Assembly: GCF_006539525.1 (NCBI RefSeq) | Contig: NZ_BJNE01000009.1 | Span: forward strand, 83,220 to 147,219 | DNA: 64,000 nucleotides | Reading direction: 5' to 3' | Source: Glutamicibacter nicotianae | GTDB taxonomy: Bacteria > Actinomycetota > Actinomycetes > Actinomycetales > Micrococcaceae | In this document: positions 1 to 8,024 of the stretch, piece after piece | Numbering within the stretch: the first letter of the stretch is position 1 | Layout of the letters: every line of letters starts with the position of its first letter | The notes under the pieces: model-generated | The model's input: only the letters and a program-made list of their open reading frames with translations | The model's database searches: none | Told to the model about the DNA's origin: nothing | Position numbers and translations under genes: made by a program

Positions 1-88
1 GGACGATGACCATGACGGCCATTGCCAGAGTTGATGCGTTGAGGGTGACTTTCTTGCCCTGCTTCGCGCTGCTGCCTAGAGGTTCCAT
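1..88 (-). CDS. Partial CDS, N-terminus of a probable membrane protein
   Basis: Only the first 29 codons lie in the window; the gene runs off the left edge. It begins MEPLGSSAKQGKKVTLNAST and then becomes hydrophobic (LAMAVMVIV), which looks like the start of a first membrane helix after a short basic cytoplasmic stretch. No family can be assigned from so little. It is transcribed in the same direction as the GAP-family gene ending at 158, 69 bp upstream of this start. Confidence 0.45.
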   Translation of the reverse strand, partial: MEPLGSSAKQGKKVTLNASTLAMAVMVIV

Positions 89-157
89 GCCTCCAATTCT
101 CGCACCATCACCCCGCTTCAAGCCAATTTGAACCCTGCCCTTTCGCCCACAGCGTGG

Positions 158-955
158 CTAGCCGAACAGGCTGTGCAGATCCTGCCCGGACAGGCTCGCG
201 CGAATCAGCAGGTAGCCGGCGATGCCCACCACCCAGCCGAGGGTTTCCTGGGCGTAGACCGCGGCCTTGGCCCCCATCTTCTGCATCCAGGCTTCGATGC
301 GCGGCCCGGCCAGCGCACGCGCGCCCACCAGCGCCAGGGCAGGCACGATCATCACCAGGCAGTAGCCGATGAGCGCGAGCAGCTGCACGCTGGTGCCCCA
401 GCCGGCACCCTGCATCACCCCGACGGCCGCCAGGTAGGGAAGCATCGTGGGCAGTTCCAGCAGGCCAGCGACCAGCGCCAGTGCCACCAGCCCGGTGCGG
501 GTATCCAGAGCGGTGCCCAGGCGTCCGCGCAGCCGCCGCGGCACCTGCTCGATAGCCTCCGTTGATTCTGGGGCGTGGGCTGCGGATCCCCCGCCGCTAT
601 GCACCCCGCCGCTATGCGCGGCGGCTTTCTTCCGCGCGCTGGCCGCCTTCTGCGCATCGGTGCGGTAGGTCAGCGCCCAGATGATCATCAGCGCGCCAAC
701 CGCCATGCCCGCCAGCCGGAAGAACCGGTGTTCGAAGATGCTGGGGTCGATGAGCAGCAGCCCGCTGCGCAGCAGCACCCCGATGACCCAGTAGAAGCCG
801 GCGATGACCATGAGGTAGGCCAGCACCTTGCCGATGGCCTCGCGGCGCCCGCGCAGCAGCAGCCACAGCGGGATGACCAGGGTGCCGATGCTGGTCGAGT
901 CGATCAGCGCCAGGATGACCAGGGAAAGTTCGGGATTGCTCGTGATGATATCCAT
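158..955 (-). CDS. GAP family (Sap/SfLAP-like) membrane protein
   Basis: A 265-residue polytopic membrane protein. The N-terminal helix, a loop with LLLRGRREAIGKVLAYLMVIAGF, further helices near residues 40-60 and 75-95, a hydrophilic middle (about 105-155, Ala/Lys and Gly/Ser rich) and several C-terminal helices fit the GAP family (relatives of the mycobacterial sulfolipid-addressing protein). That family is thought to move small polar or lipid-linked compounds; the substrate here is unknown. The ATG at 955 is preferred because homologues start directly with the first helix (MDIITSNPELSLVILALIDS). A GTG at 1009, in frame and 18 codons upstream, has a better Shine-Dalgarno sequence (AAGGAGGAG) and is a real alternative start. 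Confidence 0.75.
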   Translation of the reverse strand: MDIITSNPELSLVILALIDSTSIGTLVIPLWLLLRGRREAIGKVLAYLMVIAGFYWVIGVLLRSGLLLIDPSIFEHRFFRLAGMAVGALMIIWALTYRTDAQKAASARKKAAAHSGGVHSGGGSAAHAPESTEAIEQVPRRLRGRLGTALDTRTGLVALALVAGLLELPTMLPYLAAVGVMQGAGWGTSVQLLALIGYCLVMIVPALALVGARALAGPRIEAWMQKMGAKAAVYAQETLGWVVGIAGYLLIRASLSGQDLHSLFG

Positions 956-1064
956 GGTTTCCACTCTTCCGTGCCTTGCCGCAATGCGGTATCGGCCAGT
1001 GGTCTGCACTTTCTCCTCCTTAAGGGGGATACCCGGCGGGCAGGGCGTCGGGGATGCTGGAAGC

Positions 1065-2219
1065 ATGAACTTCATTCGGCGGATAGGCAGCGGCGACAAG
1101 GAGCCCGAGGTCGTCGGCACCTATCTGGTGCTGACGGTGATCCTGCACCTGGCCGGGCTGTCCAACCCTCCGTGGGTCGCGATCGGCGGCTACGAGTGGA
1201 TTGTGCTGCTGCTGATCGGCCTGGCCGCCGTGCTGGTGCGCCGCCGGTTCCTGCTCGCCAGCACGCTGATCGTGCTGCTGTGCGGTGCCGGCCTGCTGGC
1301 GGTGGGCAGCATCGGCGGGTACTTCCTGCTCTTCGAGTGCGTCTTCGGCCTGTTCCTGCTCGGCTCTTCCAGGCTCCGGACGGTGGCCTTCGCGCTGCTG
1401 TGCCTGGCCGCCATCGTGCTGGGCATCGCCACCTGGCTGGGCAGCGGTGATCCGCAACAGGTGGTGCTGAGCCTGTTCATGGCCGGCTTCATCCTGTTCA
1501 CCCCGATGCTCTGGGCGCAGAATGTGCGCACGGCCAAGGACCTGGCCACCGCGGAGGCCCAGCGGGTGCAGGCGGTGCAGTCCGCGGCGGCGGCCCGCGA
1601 AGACCAGCTGGTGGCGGAACACGAGTTCTCGCGGGTCGAGGAGCGCACCGCCTTGGCCAGGGAGATGCATGACGTGCTGTCGGCCAGGTTCTCCTCGATC
1701 GCCCTGCTGTCCGGCGCGCTGCTGCCCTCGGCGCCGGAAACGGTGCGCGCCCCGCTGCAGAGCATCCGCGACGAGTCGGTGTCCGGGCTGGAAGACATGG
1801 CCGGCATGGTGCGGATGCTGCATTCTGGCGGGCCGGCGCTGCAGGCGCGGATCGAGGACCTGCCCGAGCTGGTCGCAGGGTTCGGCAGCCCGGTGCGCTG
1901 GGAGTACCGGGTGGCACGGCCGCAGCGCTTCTCCCCGGCGGTGCACACCGCCGCGCACCGCACGGTCGCCGAGCTGCTGGTCAACCATGCCAAGCATGCC
2001 CCGGGCACCGATCTGGAGCTGAGCGTCATCCAGGACCGGAATCTGTCCATCACCGCGCGCAACGCCATGGGGCATGATGCCGGATCGTCCCCGGGCGCCG
2101 GAACCGGGCTGGAGAACATCAAGACCCGCGTCGCCGCGCTGGGCGGGCACGTCGAGGTGCGCAACGGCGCGGATTTCGCGGTGCACGTCGAATTCCCTGA
2201 AACAACGGAGGAAGAATGA
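1065..2219 (+). CDS. NarL-type sensor histidine kinase
   Basis: A 384-residue membrane sensor kinase. The N-terminal 150 residues hold about five hydrophobic helices with very short loops, so the signal is probably sensed in or at the membrane. A short coiled coil follows (AEAQRVQAVQSAAAAREDQLVAEHE), then a HisKA_3 dimerisation domain with the phospho-acceptor His in REMHDVLSARFSS, and a C-terminal HATPase domain with an N-box-like ELLVNHAKHAPG and a glycine-rich GAGTGLENIKTRV. The ATG at 1065 puts the start just before the first membrane segment. Its stop overlaps the start of the response regulator (ATGA at 2216), so the two are translationally coupled. The signal is not predictable from the sequence. 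Confidence 0.88.
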   Translation: MNFIRRIGSGDKEPEVVGTYLVLTVILHLAGLSNPPWVAIGGYEWIVLLLIGLAAVLVRRRFLLASTLIVLLCGAGLLAVGSIGGYFLLFECVFGLFLLGSSRLRTVAFALLCLAAIVLGIATWLGSGDPQQVVLSLFMAGFILFTPMLWAQNVRTAKDLATAEAQRVQAVQSAAAAREDQLVAEHEFSRVEERTALAREMHDVLSARFSSIALLSGALLPSAPETVRAPLQSIRDESVSGLEDMAGMVRMLHSGGPALQARIEDLPELVAGFGSPVRWEYRVARPQRFSPAVHTAAHRTVAELLVNHAKHAPGTDLELSVIQDRNLSITARNAMGHDAGSSPGAGTGLENIKTRVAALGGHVEVRNGADFAVHVEFPETTEEE

Positions 2220-2872
2220 AAGTGCTGATCGTCGATGACCATGCCACCGTCCGCATGGGCATCCGGCTGGTGCTGCAGGCGGCCGATGACCTGGAGGTCG
2301 TCGGCGAGGCGGCGGACGGGCGCTCGGCCATTTCCATGGCCCGGGCCCTGTCCCCCGACGTGATCCTGATGGACCTGCGCATGCCGGTGCTCGATGGCAT
2401 CGAGGCCACCAAGGTGCTGCACGAGAAGTACCGGGTCGTGGTGCTCACGACCTTCGATGATGACGAATACCTGTTCGGCGCGCTGCAGGCCGGCGCGCAC
2501 GGGTTCTTGCTCAAGAGCGCCGAGCCGCAGGCGATCATCCTGGGCGTGCGGGCCGCCGCGCGCGGCGAATCGGTGCTCGATCCGCAGGTGACCGCCCGGA
2601 TCCTGGCCCGGGCGCTGGCGGTGCCCGAGGCCGCGGCGCTGCCGGAGCTGACCGGCCGGGAACAAGAGGTGCTGCAGGGCATCGGCGAGGGGCTGAGCAA
2701 CCCGCAGCTGGCGCAGCGCCTGGGCATCGGGCAGAGCACCGTGAAGACGCATGTCTCCCAGGTGCTGGCCAAGCTCGGGGTGTCAACCAGGCTGCAGGCG
2801 GCGAGGATCGCCTACGGGGCTACCAGCTCACCAGGCAGAACGGGTGGTCCTGCGGATCCAGGTACACCCTGA
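2216..2872 (+). CDS. NarL/FixJ family response regulator
   Basis: A 218-residue regulator with an N-terminal receiver domain (acidic pair DD at residues 7-8, phospho-acceptor Asp in VILMDLRMP, conserved Thr in VVVLTTFDDD and Lys in GFLLKSAEP) and a C-terminal LuxR-type helix-turn-helix (LTGREQEVLQGIGEGLSNPQLAQRLGIGQSTVKTHVSQVLAKLG). It is the cognate partner of the kinase whose stop codon it overlaps. The last 50 or so bases run into the convergent VOC gene on the other strand, and its C-terminal tail (SSPGRTGGPADPGTP) is encoded in that overlap. Confidence 0.9.
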   Translation: MKVLIVDDHATVRMGIRLVLQAADDLEVVGEAADGRSAISMARALSPDVILMDLRMPVLDGIEATKVLHEKYRVVVLTTFDDDEYLFGALQAGAHGFLLKSAEPQAIILGVRAAARGESVLDPQVTARILARALAVPEAAALPELTGREQEVLQGIGEGLSNPQLAQRLGIGQSTVKTHVSQVLAKLGVSTRLQAARIAYGATSSPGRTGGPADPGTP

Positions 2873-3176
2873 AGGTCTTGGTGCCTTCGCCGGTGGCGCG
2901 GGCGCCCAGGTGCAGCACCTGCTCTTCGGCCAGGTCCAGGTCGGCGACCTTCACGTCGATATGCGCCTGCTGCGGGTGCACATGCCCCGGCCATTGCGGC
3001 GCCACATAGGGGCTGACCGCCTGGAAGGCGAGCGCAGGATGATCCGGGGCATCGCCAATGGAGACCCAGTCGGGCTCGTTGTCGATGCGCACCATTCCGA
3101 GGAGCTGTTCATAGAATCCGGCCAGTGCATCGGGGTCCTCGCAGTCGATGACCATGGCCTGCCATGTGCCAATCAT
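2820..3176 (-). CDS. VOC (glyoxalase/bleomycin-resistance) family protein
   Basis: A single-domain vicinal-oxygen-chelate protein of 118 residues. The start WQAMVIDCEDPDALAGFYEQLLG is the classic VOC beginning, and the HIDVKVADLDLAEEQVLHLGA segment marks the second beta-alpha-beta-beta-beta module. The C-terminus FRVYLDPQDHPFCLVSW is also typical of the actinobacterial subgroup annotated as VOC family proteins. Members bind a metal and act in detoxification or resistance, but the substrate cannot be told from sequence. The gene is convergent with the response regulator and overlaps its last 53 bp. Confidence 0.82.
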   Translation of the reverse strand: MIGTWQAMVIDCEDPDALAGFYEQLLGMVRIDNEPDWVSIGDAPDHPALAFQAVSPYVAPQWPGHVHPQQAHIDVKVADLDLAEEQVLHLGARATGEGTKTFRVYLDPQDHPFCLVSW

Positions 3177-3208
3177 GTGGCCATTATCCGCGCAGCTTTG
3201 CTCCGCGT

Positions 3209-4108
3209 CTACCAGGACTCAGCCATTGCGCAGGTGCAGTGGTCGATCAGCGCCTGCACGCGGGCCGGGATCTGCACCCCCTTGGGCGTGATGGCCACCA
3301 CCGCGTTCGGGTAGTTGGGCGCCTTCAGCTCGCGGAAGGCCAGCGGGCGGCCCTCGATGGAGACCTCGGCGTTGTTCGGGCGGCGCATGAGCAGCCCGTA
3401 GCCCAGGCCGCGGCCCACCATCGCGGCCACCAGGATCATCTGCGGGACCGAGGCGGTGATCTTCGGGACCAGGCCCTGGGAGGCGAAGAGCTGCATCTGG
3501 TGCTGGGTGCTCGGGTCGGACTCGTAGACGATCAGCGATTCGTCAACCAGGTCCGCCAGTTCCAGCGGGCGGTCGAGCTTGGCCAGCCGATGCTCGGGGT
3601 GCAGCACCACCTGCATCTCGGTCTGGTAGATCGGCTGCTTGTCCATGTCGGCGGGCAGCTGCAGGTCGTAGACGAAGGCGACGTCGATCTCGCCCCCGCG
3701 CAGCGCCGGCAGCAGCTCGTCGTGGGTGCCCACGCGCACATCGAGCTTCACCTCGGGGTGGTCGAAGCCTTCCAAGGTGGCCGGGATCAGGTGCGGGGAG
3801 AGCGAGGCGAAGCAGCCGAAGCGCACCGGCCCGCGCAGCGCCCCCTCGGTTTGCGGAAATGTTGCGCGCAGCTCCCCGACCTCGGCAAGGATCTTGCGGG
3901 CCATCGCGGCGAAGTGCTGGCCGGAGGCGGTGAGCCGGATGCCATGGGCCTTGCGGCGCAGGCACAGGGTCTCCCCGGCGTGCTTCTCGATGGCGGTGAT
4001 GGCCTGCGACAAGGCGGATTCCGAAATCTTCAATTCGCTGGCCGCCGATCCCAGGGTGTCGTGGACGGGCAATTCGGCCATGATTTCCAGATGCCGCATC
4101 GAGTACAT
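3209..4108 (-). CDS. LysR family transcriptional regulator
   Basis: A 299-residue LTTR. The N-terminal winged helix-turn-helix is MRHLEIMAELPVHDTLGSAASELKISESALSQAITAIEKHAGETLCLRRKAHGIRLT, followed by the linker helix and a two-lobed substrate-binding domain. It is divergent from the MHS transporter starting at 4238, with 129 bp between the starts, which suggests that it controls the transporter and responds to its substrate. The start is supported by GAAGG upstream of the ATG at 4108. The regulator has a Ser/Leu-rich recognition helix in place of the common QPALS type, but the fold is clear. Confidence 0.86.
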   Translation of the reverse strand: MYSMRHLEIMAELPVHDTLGSAASELKISESALSQAITAIEKHAGETLCLRRKAHGIRLTASGQHFAAMARKILAEVGELRATFPQTEGALRGPVRFGCFASLSPHLIPATLEGFDHPEVKLDVRVGTHDELLPALRGGEIDVAFVYDLQLPADMDKQPIYQTEMQVVLHPEHRLAKLDRPLELADLVDESLIVYESDPSTQHQMQLFASQGLVPKITASVPQMILVAAMVGRGLGYGLLMRRPNNAEVSIEGRPLAFRELKAPNYPNAVVAITPKGVQIPARVQALIDHCTCAMAESW

Positions 4109-4237
4109 AAGCCAGCCTTCAGAAGTTTTGCAGATATTTGAAGTTTACCTTACCTATGAGGGGTGCCACACTGGAGTGACCCAAAACTCACCAGCCAGTG
4201 ATCGATGACTCGATCGCGGCTCGCAAGGGAAGCACAC

Positions 4238-5626
4238 ATGACTTCAACAGCACACGCCGGAAAGGCCACGCAGCGCCGCGTAGCATTCGCGACGGTCATC
4301 GGAACCACCGTTGAGTGGTACGACTTCTTCATCTACGCCACGGCGGCTGGCCTGGTCTTCAGCCAGCTGTTCTTCGAGCCTGCCGGCCAGGACATCGCGC
4401 TGCTGATCTCCTTCGCCTCGGTGGGCTTGTCCTTCCTCTTCCGTCCGCTCGGCGCGTTCTTGGCCGGGCACTTCGGCGACAAGATCGGCCGCCGCGCCAT
4501 GCTGGTGCTCACCTTGGCCCTGATGGGTGCTTCCACCACGCTGATCGGCGTGCTGCCGACCTTCGAGACCGCAGGCCTGTGGGCACCGGTGCTGCTGTTG
4601 CTGCTGCGCATCCTGCAGGGCATCTCCGCCGGCGGCGAATGGGGCGGCGCGGTGCTGATGGCAGTGGAGCACGCTCCGGAGAACGGCCGCGGCCGTGCCG
4701 GTTCCTACCCGCAGGTCGGCGTGCCGCTGGGCATGCTGCTGGCCTCGGGCACCATGGCGCTGATGACCGGCGTGATCTCCCCCGGCGAGCAGTTCCTCGA
4801 ATGGGGCTGGCGCATTCCGTTCCTGGTCTCGATCGTGCTGATCGCCGTGGGCTACTTCGTGCGCCGCTCGGTGGACGAGTCCCCGGTCTTCGAGGAGATC
4901 AACGAGCAGAAGGCGCAGACCGCTGTGCCGATCCTGGTGCTGTTCAAGAAGCATTGGCCGCTGGTCATCATCGCGGCCCTGGTCTTCGCCGGCAACAACG
5001 CCGCCGGCTACATGACCACCGGCGGCTTCTTCCAGGCCTACACCACCGATCCCGAGGGCCCGGTGGGCCTGGAGCGCACCGACGTGCTGATCGCCGTGGC
5101 CTTCGGCGCCGCAGTCTGGCTGCTCATGACCCTGGTGGCCGGCTTCCTGGCCGACAAGATCGGGCGCAAGCGCACCTACCAGCTGGGCTTCATCATCCTC
5201 GCCGCCTCCCTGTTCCCGGTCTTCGCACTGGTGAACTCGGGCTCGCTGGCCCTGCTGTACGTGGCCTTCGGGCTGTTCTCCATCGGCCTGGGCCTGACCT
5301 ACGGCCCGCAGGCGGCCCTGTACTCCGAGCTGTTCCCGGCTTCGGTCCGCTTCTCCGGTGTCTCGATCTCCTACGCGATCGGCGCGATCGTCGGCGGCGC
5401 GTTCGCTCCGACCATCGCCCAGGCGCTGGTGCAGGCCACCGGCGGAACCACCGCGGTGGCCGTCTACCTGCTGGTCGTCGTCGCGCTTTCCTTCACCGCG
5501 GTCAGCATGATCCGCGACCGCTCGGGCATCGATCTGTCCTTCCGCAACCAGGCGGAGCAGGAAGTCGGCGCACTGGTCTTCGACAAGCGCCGCGCTGATG
5601 CGGTGAAGGCGACCCAGGACGCCTAG
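4238..5626 (+). CDS. MFS transporter, metabolite:H+ symporter (MHS) family
   Basis: A 462-residue twelve-helix transporter. The MHS signature at the start (TVIGTTVEWYDFFIYATAAGLVF), the loop 2-3 motif RPLGAFLAGHFGDKIGRRAMLV, GEWGGAVLM in helix 4-5 and the second loop motif GFLADKIGRKRTYQ are all present. Relatives (ShiA, ProP, KgtP) carry organic acids or osmolytes with protons; the substrate here is unknown. The start at 4238 follows AAGGGA with seven bases spacing. The gene is divergent from the LysR regulator and ends at a strong hairpin terminator, so it is probably transcribed alone. Confidence 0.9.
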   Translation: MTSTAHAGKATQRRVAFATVIGTTVEWYDFFIYATAAGLVFSQLFFEPAGQDIALLISFASVGLSFLFRPLGAFLAGHFGDKIGRRAMLVLTLALMGASTTLIGVLPTFETAGLWAPVLLLLLRILQGISAGGEWGGAVLMAVEHAPENGRGRAGSYPQVGVPLGMLLASGTMALMTGVISPGEQFLEWGWRIPFLVSIVLIAVGYFVRRSVDESPVFEEINEQKAQTAVPILVLFKKHWPLVIIAALVFAGNNAAGYMTTGGFFQAYTTDPEGPVGLERTDVLIAVAFGAAVWLLMTLVAGFLADKIGRKRTYQLGFIILAASLFPVFALVNSGSLALLYVAFGLFSIGLGLTYGPQAALYSELFPASVRFSGVSISYAIGAIVGGAFAPTIAQALVQATGGTTAVAVYLLVVVALSFTAVSMIRDRSGIDLSFRNQAEQEVGALVFDKRRADAVKATQDA

Positions 5627-5637
5627 GCACTGCTGAG

Positions 5638-5673
5638 AAAAAGCCCGATGGTCCACGGCCATCGGGCTTTTTT
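5638..5673 (+). terminator. Rho-independent terminator after the MHS transporter
   Basis: An 11-bp perfect stem (AAGCCCGATGG / CCATCGGGCTT) with a short loop is flanked by A-runs on the left and T-runs on the right, so it can work in both directions. It separates the transporter from the convergent SHOCT gene. Confidence 0.9.
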
Positions 5674-5683
5674 CTGTTCGCGC

Positions 5684-5926
5684 CTATTTCAGCTTGGTGC
5701 GCAGCACCTCCAGGCGCTGGCGGTACTCGGTTTCGTCGATCTCGCCGCGGGCGTAGCGTTCGCGCAGCACCGATTCGGCACCGGCCGCTGGCGTCAAATG
5801 CCGTCGGCGGGCAGTGAAGATGATCAGGCCGAGGAGCAGGATCCAGAAGATCGGGATCAGGATGAACCAGCCCGGGCCGTGCCCGTAATGCGCTGGCATG
5901 GCCGAGAGGATCAGTGCGGTAGTCAT
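5684..5926 (-). CDS. Small SHOCT-domain membrane protein
   Basis: An 80-residue protein with one membrane helix (GWFILIPIFWILLLGLIIFTA) and a C-terminal SHOCT motif (VLRERYARGEIDETEYRQRLEVL), the short domain often found at protein termini with oligomerisation roles. It has its own ATG at 5926 with AAGGAG seven bases upstream. It lies in the same frame as the upstream response regulator with no stop between them, so a fused product is possible by readthrough, but the strong ribosome site argues for separate translation. Its promoter region carries two GGGAGTA boxes. Confidence 0.8.
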   Translation of the reverse strand: MTTALILSAMPAHYGHGPGWFILIPIFWILLLGLIIFTARRRHLTPAAGAESVLRERYARGEIDETEYRQRLEVLRTKLK

Positions 5927-6748
5927 GATTGCTCCTTGCGTCGTTCGGGGCCTTGCTGCCCCATGACTCCACTCTCCCGCCCAGCGTGGGTTCGCGCGTC
6001 GGCCTGCGGAAGCCACTTGCCGTACTCCCTGCGCAGGCCCTGCGGCATACCGTCCTACTCCCTCGGGGTCCCCGGGGGTGAGCAGCCCGGATTCGTAGGC
6101 GAGGACCACCAGCGAGGTGCGATCGCGCACAGCCAGCTTGCCGATGATTCGCGAGACGTGGGTCTTGGCGGTGAGCGGGGTGATGAACAGCGCCGCGGCG
6201 ATTTCCGCGTTGGTCTTGCCCAAGCCGATATGCACCAGCACCTCGCGCTCGCGCGCGGTCAGCTCCTGCAGCCGGTGGGCTTGGGGCAGCGTGGCCTGCG
6301 GGGTGCCGGAGGCGACCTGGGCCAGCAGCTTGCGTGTCACCGAGGGCGAAAGCAGCGAATCCCCGCCGGCCACCACGCGCACCGCCTCGATCAGCTGCGC
6401 CGGTTCGGTGTCCTTGACCAGGAACCCGCTGGCGCCGGCCCGGATCGAATCGATGATGTAGTCATCGAGTTCGAAGGTGGTCAGCATGATCACCCGGGTG
6501 TCCTGCAGCGCAGGATCCGCGGTGATGGCGGCGGCCGCGGCGATCCCATCCCCGTGGGGCATGCGGATATCCATCAGCACGATGTCCGGTTTTGCCTCGC
6601 GGGCAAGCTGCACCGCTTCGGTGCCGCTGCCGGCGGTGCCGAGCACCGCCATGTCCTCTTCTGCGGACAGCAGCGCGCTGAATCCGGCGCGGATCAGCGA
6701 CTGGTCATCGACAATGATCACGCCGATCTTTGTTGGCGGTTGGCTCAT
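5927..6748 (-). CDS. NarL/FixJ family response regulator, open at its 3' end
   Basis: Receiver domain first (IIVDDQSLIRAGFSALLS, phospho-acceptor in IVLMDIRMP, Thr in VIMLTTFELDD, Lys in GFLVKDTEP), then a LuxR-type helix-turn-helix (LTAREREVLVHIGLGKTNAEIAAALFITPLTAKTHVSRIIGKL). Relatives end at about residue 220, near LAYESGLLTPGD. Here no stop follows: the frame continues through about 47 poorly conserved residues into the SHOCT gene and stops only at 5684, giving a 354-codon frame. The natural end is therefore unclear, and the stated end is set just before the SHOCT start. The start overlaps the kinase stop by 4 bp. Confidence 0.8.
6023..6062 (-). promoter_or_regulatory. Two GGGAGTA boxes upstream of the SHOCT gene
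   Basis: On the minus strand GGGAGTA occurs at 6023-6029 and 6056-6062, in direct orientation and 33 bp apart (three helical turns). The same box is found upstream of the kinase gene of the same operon (7874-7936). This looks like the operator of the operon's own response regulator. Function is inferred. Confidence 0.5.
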
Positions 6749-7863
6749 AGGGTCTCCTGGGGTGCGGGGATGCGCACAATGATCGCGGTGCCGGGACGGG
6801 CAGCGCCGGGCAGGTTCGCCGGACCGAGGGAAACTGTCCCGCCCAGTTGCTGCACGCGTTCGCGCAGTCCGCGCAGGCCGTTGCCTTCCCCGGCGGCAGC
6901 CATGCCGATGCCGTCGTCGGCAATGGTTACTTCTGCTTGCGTATGATCCGCGGCGAAGGTGATGACTGCCCGGGTGGCGTGCGCGTGGCGGACAATATTG
7001 GTCAGCGACTCCTGCACCGCTCGGTAGATGGTGTTCTCCACGCGCTCATCCAGCCAGCCCGGCAGCAAATCCGGCGCTTCGTATTTCACCGACAGCTCGC
7101 CGGAGGATACGCCGGACACCAGTTCAGGCAGCTGCGCGATGCGCTGGCTGGGGATCCGCGGCGCATCGTGGCGCAGCACCGAGAGCACCTCGCGCACCTC
7201 GGCGAGCGCATGGGAGGAACCGGACTTGATGTTGCCCAAAGCCTCGATGAGCTGATCCGGGTCGGGGTCCTTCTGCGCCAGATGCAAAGCCACCGAGGCC
7301 TGCACGTTGATCATGGACAGCGAGTGGGCCACCACGTCGTGGATGTCGCGGGCCAGCACCAGCCGTTCCTCGTCGCGTTCGTGCCGCTGGCGTTCGGCTT
7401 CGGCCTTGCGCCGGTCCTCGCGGCGGTTGCGCCCGGCCCTGGCGAGCTCGCCGATGAGCAGCAGCACCGCCAGCCAGGCCAGCAGCAGGTAGATCCGCTG
7501 TTCGGCATGCTGCGCGGCCAGCAGCCAGGCCCCAACACCGAATACGATAGCAGCACCCCACGCCCACCAGCGGGCGCCGGACACCACAGCAATAACCAGG
7601 GCGGCCAGCAAGCTGAGCAGGAACGGTCCGAACGGGAACCCTGCGGCCAGGTAGGCCAGCGCGATGGCTGCGGCGCCGGCGGCCATGGGGCTCGGAGCCC
7701 GGCGGCGCAGCAGCAGCAAGGCCGGGCCGGCCAGCAGCAGCAGAAACGCCGCCGGCGGCAGGCTCCGGCCCTGGTGCGCGGCGACGGCGCCCGTGCCGGC
7801 GAGCTGGATCACCGCCACCGCGACGGGCAGGATGGCCAGCGGCGGGCGTCGACGGGTGCTCAT
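6745..7863 (-). CDS. NarL-type sensor histidine kinase
   Basis: A 372-residue kinase. The first 140 residues hold four or five membrane helices, followed by an Arg/Glu-rich coiled coil (RAGRNRREDRRKAEAERQRHERDEE). The HisKA_3 domain has its phospho-His in LARDIHDVVAHSLSMINVQASVALH and the HATPase domain has an N-box (AVQESLTNIVRHAHATRAVI) and G-box (DDGIGMAAAGEGNGLRGLRERV). The start MSTRRRPP at 7863 puts the first helix near the N-terminus. The stop overlaps the regulator start. This family (related to LiaS/DesK/YxjM) often senses envelope state, which would suit the SHOCT membrane partner; that is inference. Confidence 0.88.
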   Translation of the reverse strand: MSTRRRPPLAILPVAVAVIQLAGTGAVAAHQGRSLPPAAFLLLLAGPALLLLRRRAPSPMAAGAAAIALAYLAAGFPFGPFLLSLLAALVIAVVSGARWWAWGAAIVFGVGAWLLAAQHAEQRIYLLLAWLAVLLLIGELARAGRNRREDRRKAEAERQRHERDEERLVLARDIHDVVAHSLSMINVQASVALHLAQKDPDPDQLIEALGNIKSGSSHALAEVREVLSVLRHDAPRIPSQRIAQLPELVSGVSSGELSVKYEAPDLLPGWLDERVENTIYRAVQESLTNIVRHAHATRAVITFAADHTQAEVTIADDGIGMAAAGEGNGLRGLRERVQQLGGTVSLGPANLPGAARPGTAIIVRIPAPQETL

Positions 7864-7873
7864 GCACCGAGGA

Positions 7874-7936
7874 TACTCCGGGCGCTGGCCTTGCGGCATC
7901 GGCCGGCGGGAGTAGCCGACTGCTCCACCGGGAGTA
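7874..7936. promoter_or_regulatory. Putative autoregulatory operator array before the kinase
   Basis: GGGAGTA lies on the plus strand at 7908-7914 and 7930-7936, 22 bp apart (two helical turns), and a CGGAGTA copy lies inverted at 7874-7880. All are within 75 bp upstream of the kinase ATG at 7863. The match to the boxes before the SHOCT gene suggests a regulon controlled by the response regulator of this operon. Confidence 0.5.
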
Positions 7937-7985
7937 TTCCAGCGATATCACCGAGTGCTGTTGCGCAGGATGCTGCAGGGATCAA

Positions 7986-8016
7986 AAAACCGGCAGCCCG
8001 TCTGGGCTGCCGGTTT
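7986..8016. terminator. Bidirectional hairpin terminator after folD
   Basis: AAAACCGGCAGCCC and GGGCTGCCGGTTTT form a 14-bp stem with a 3- to 5-base loop. It lies just downstream of the folD stop at 8025 (minus strand). Confidence 0.88.
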
Positions 8017-8024
8017 TCTTGCGT

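Noticed and set aside
575..1450. Long frames antisense to the GAP, kinase, folD, MHS and P-type ATPase genes (many over 100 codons)
   Set aside because: These are high-GC shadow frames with Arg/Pro/Ala/Gln-rich, non-family sequences opposite clearly recognised genes.
5684..6748. A deliberate regulator-SHOCT fusion protein
   Set aside because: The SHOCT part has its own strong ribosome site and promoter-like boxes, and the linker is not protein-like; fusion kept only as a possibility.
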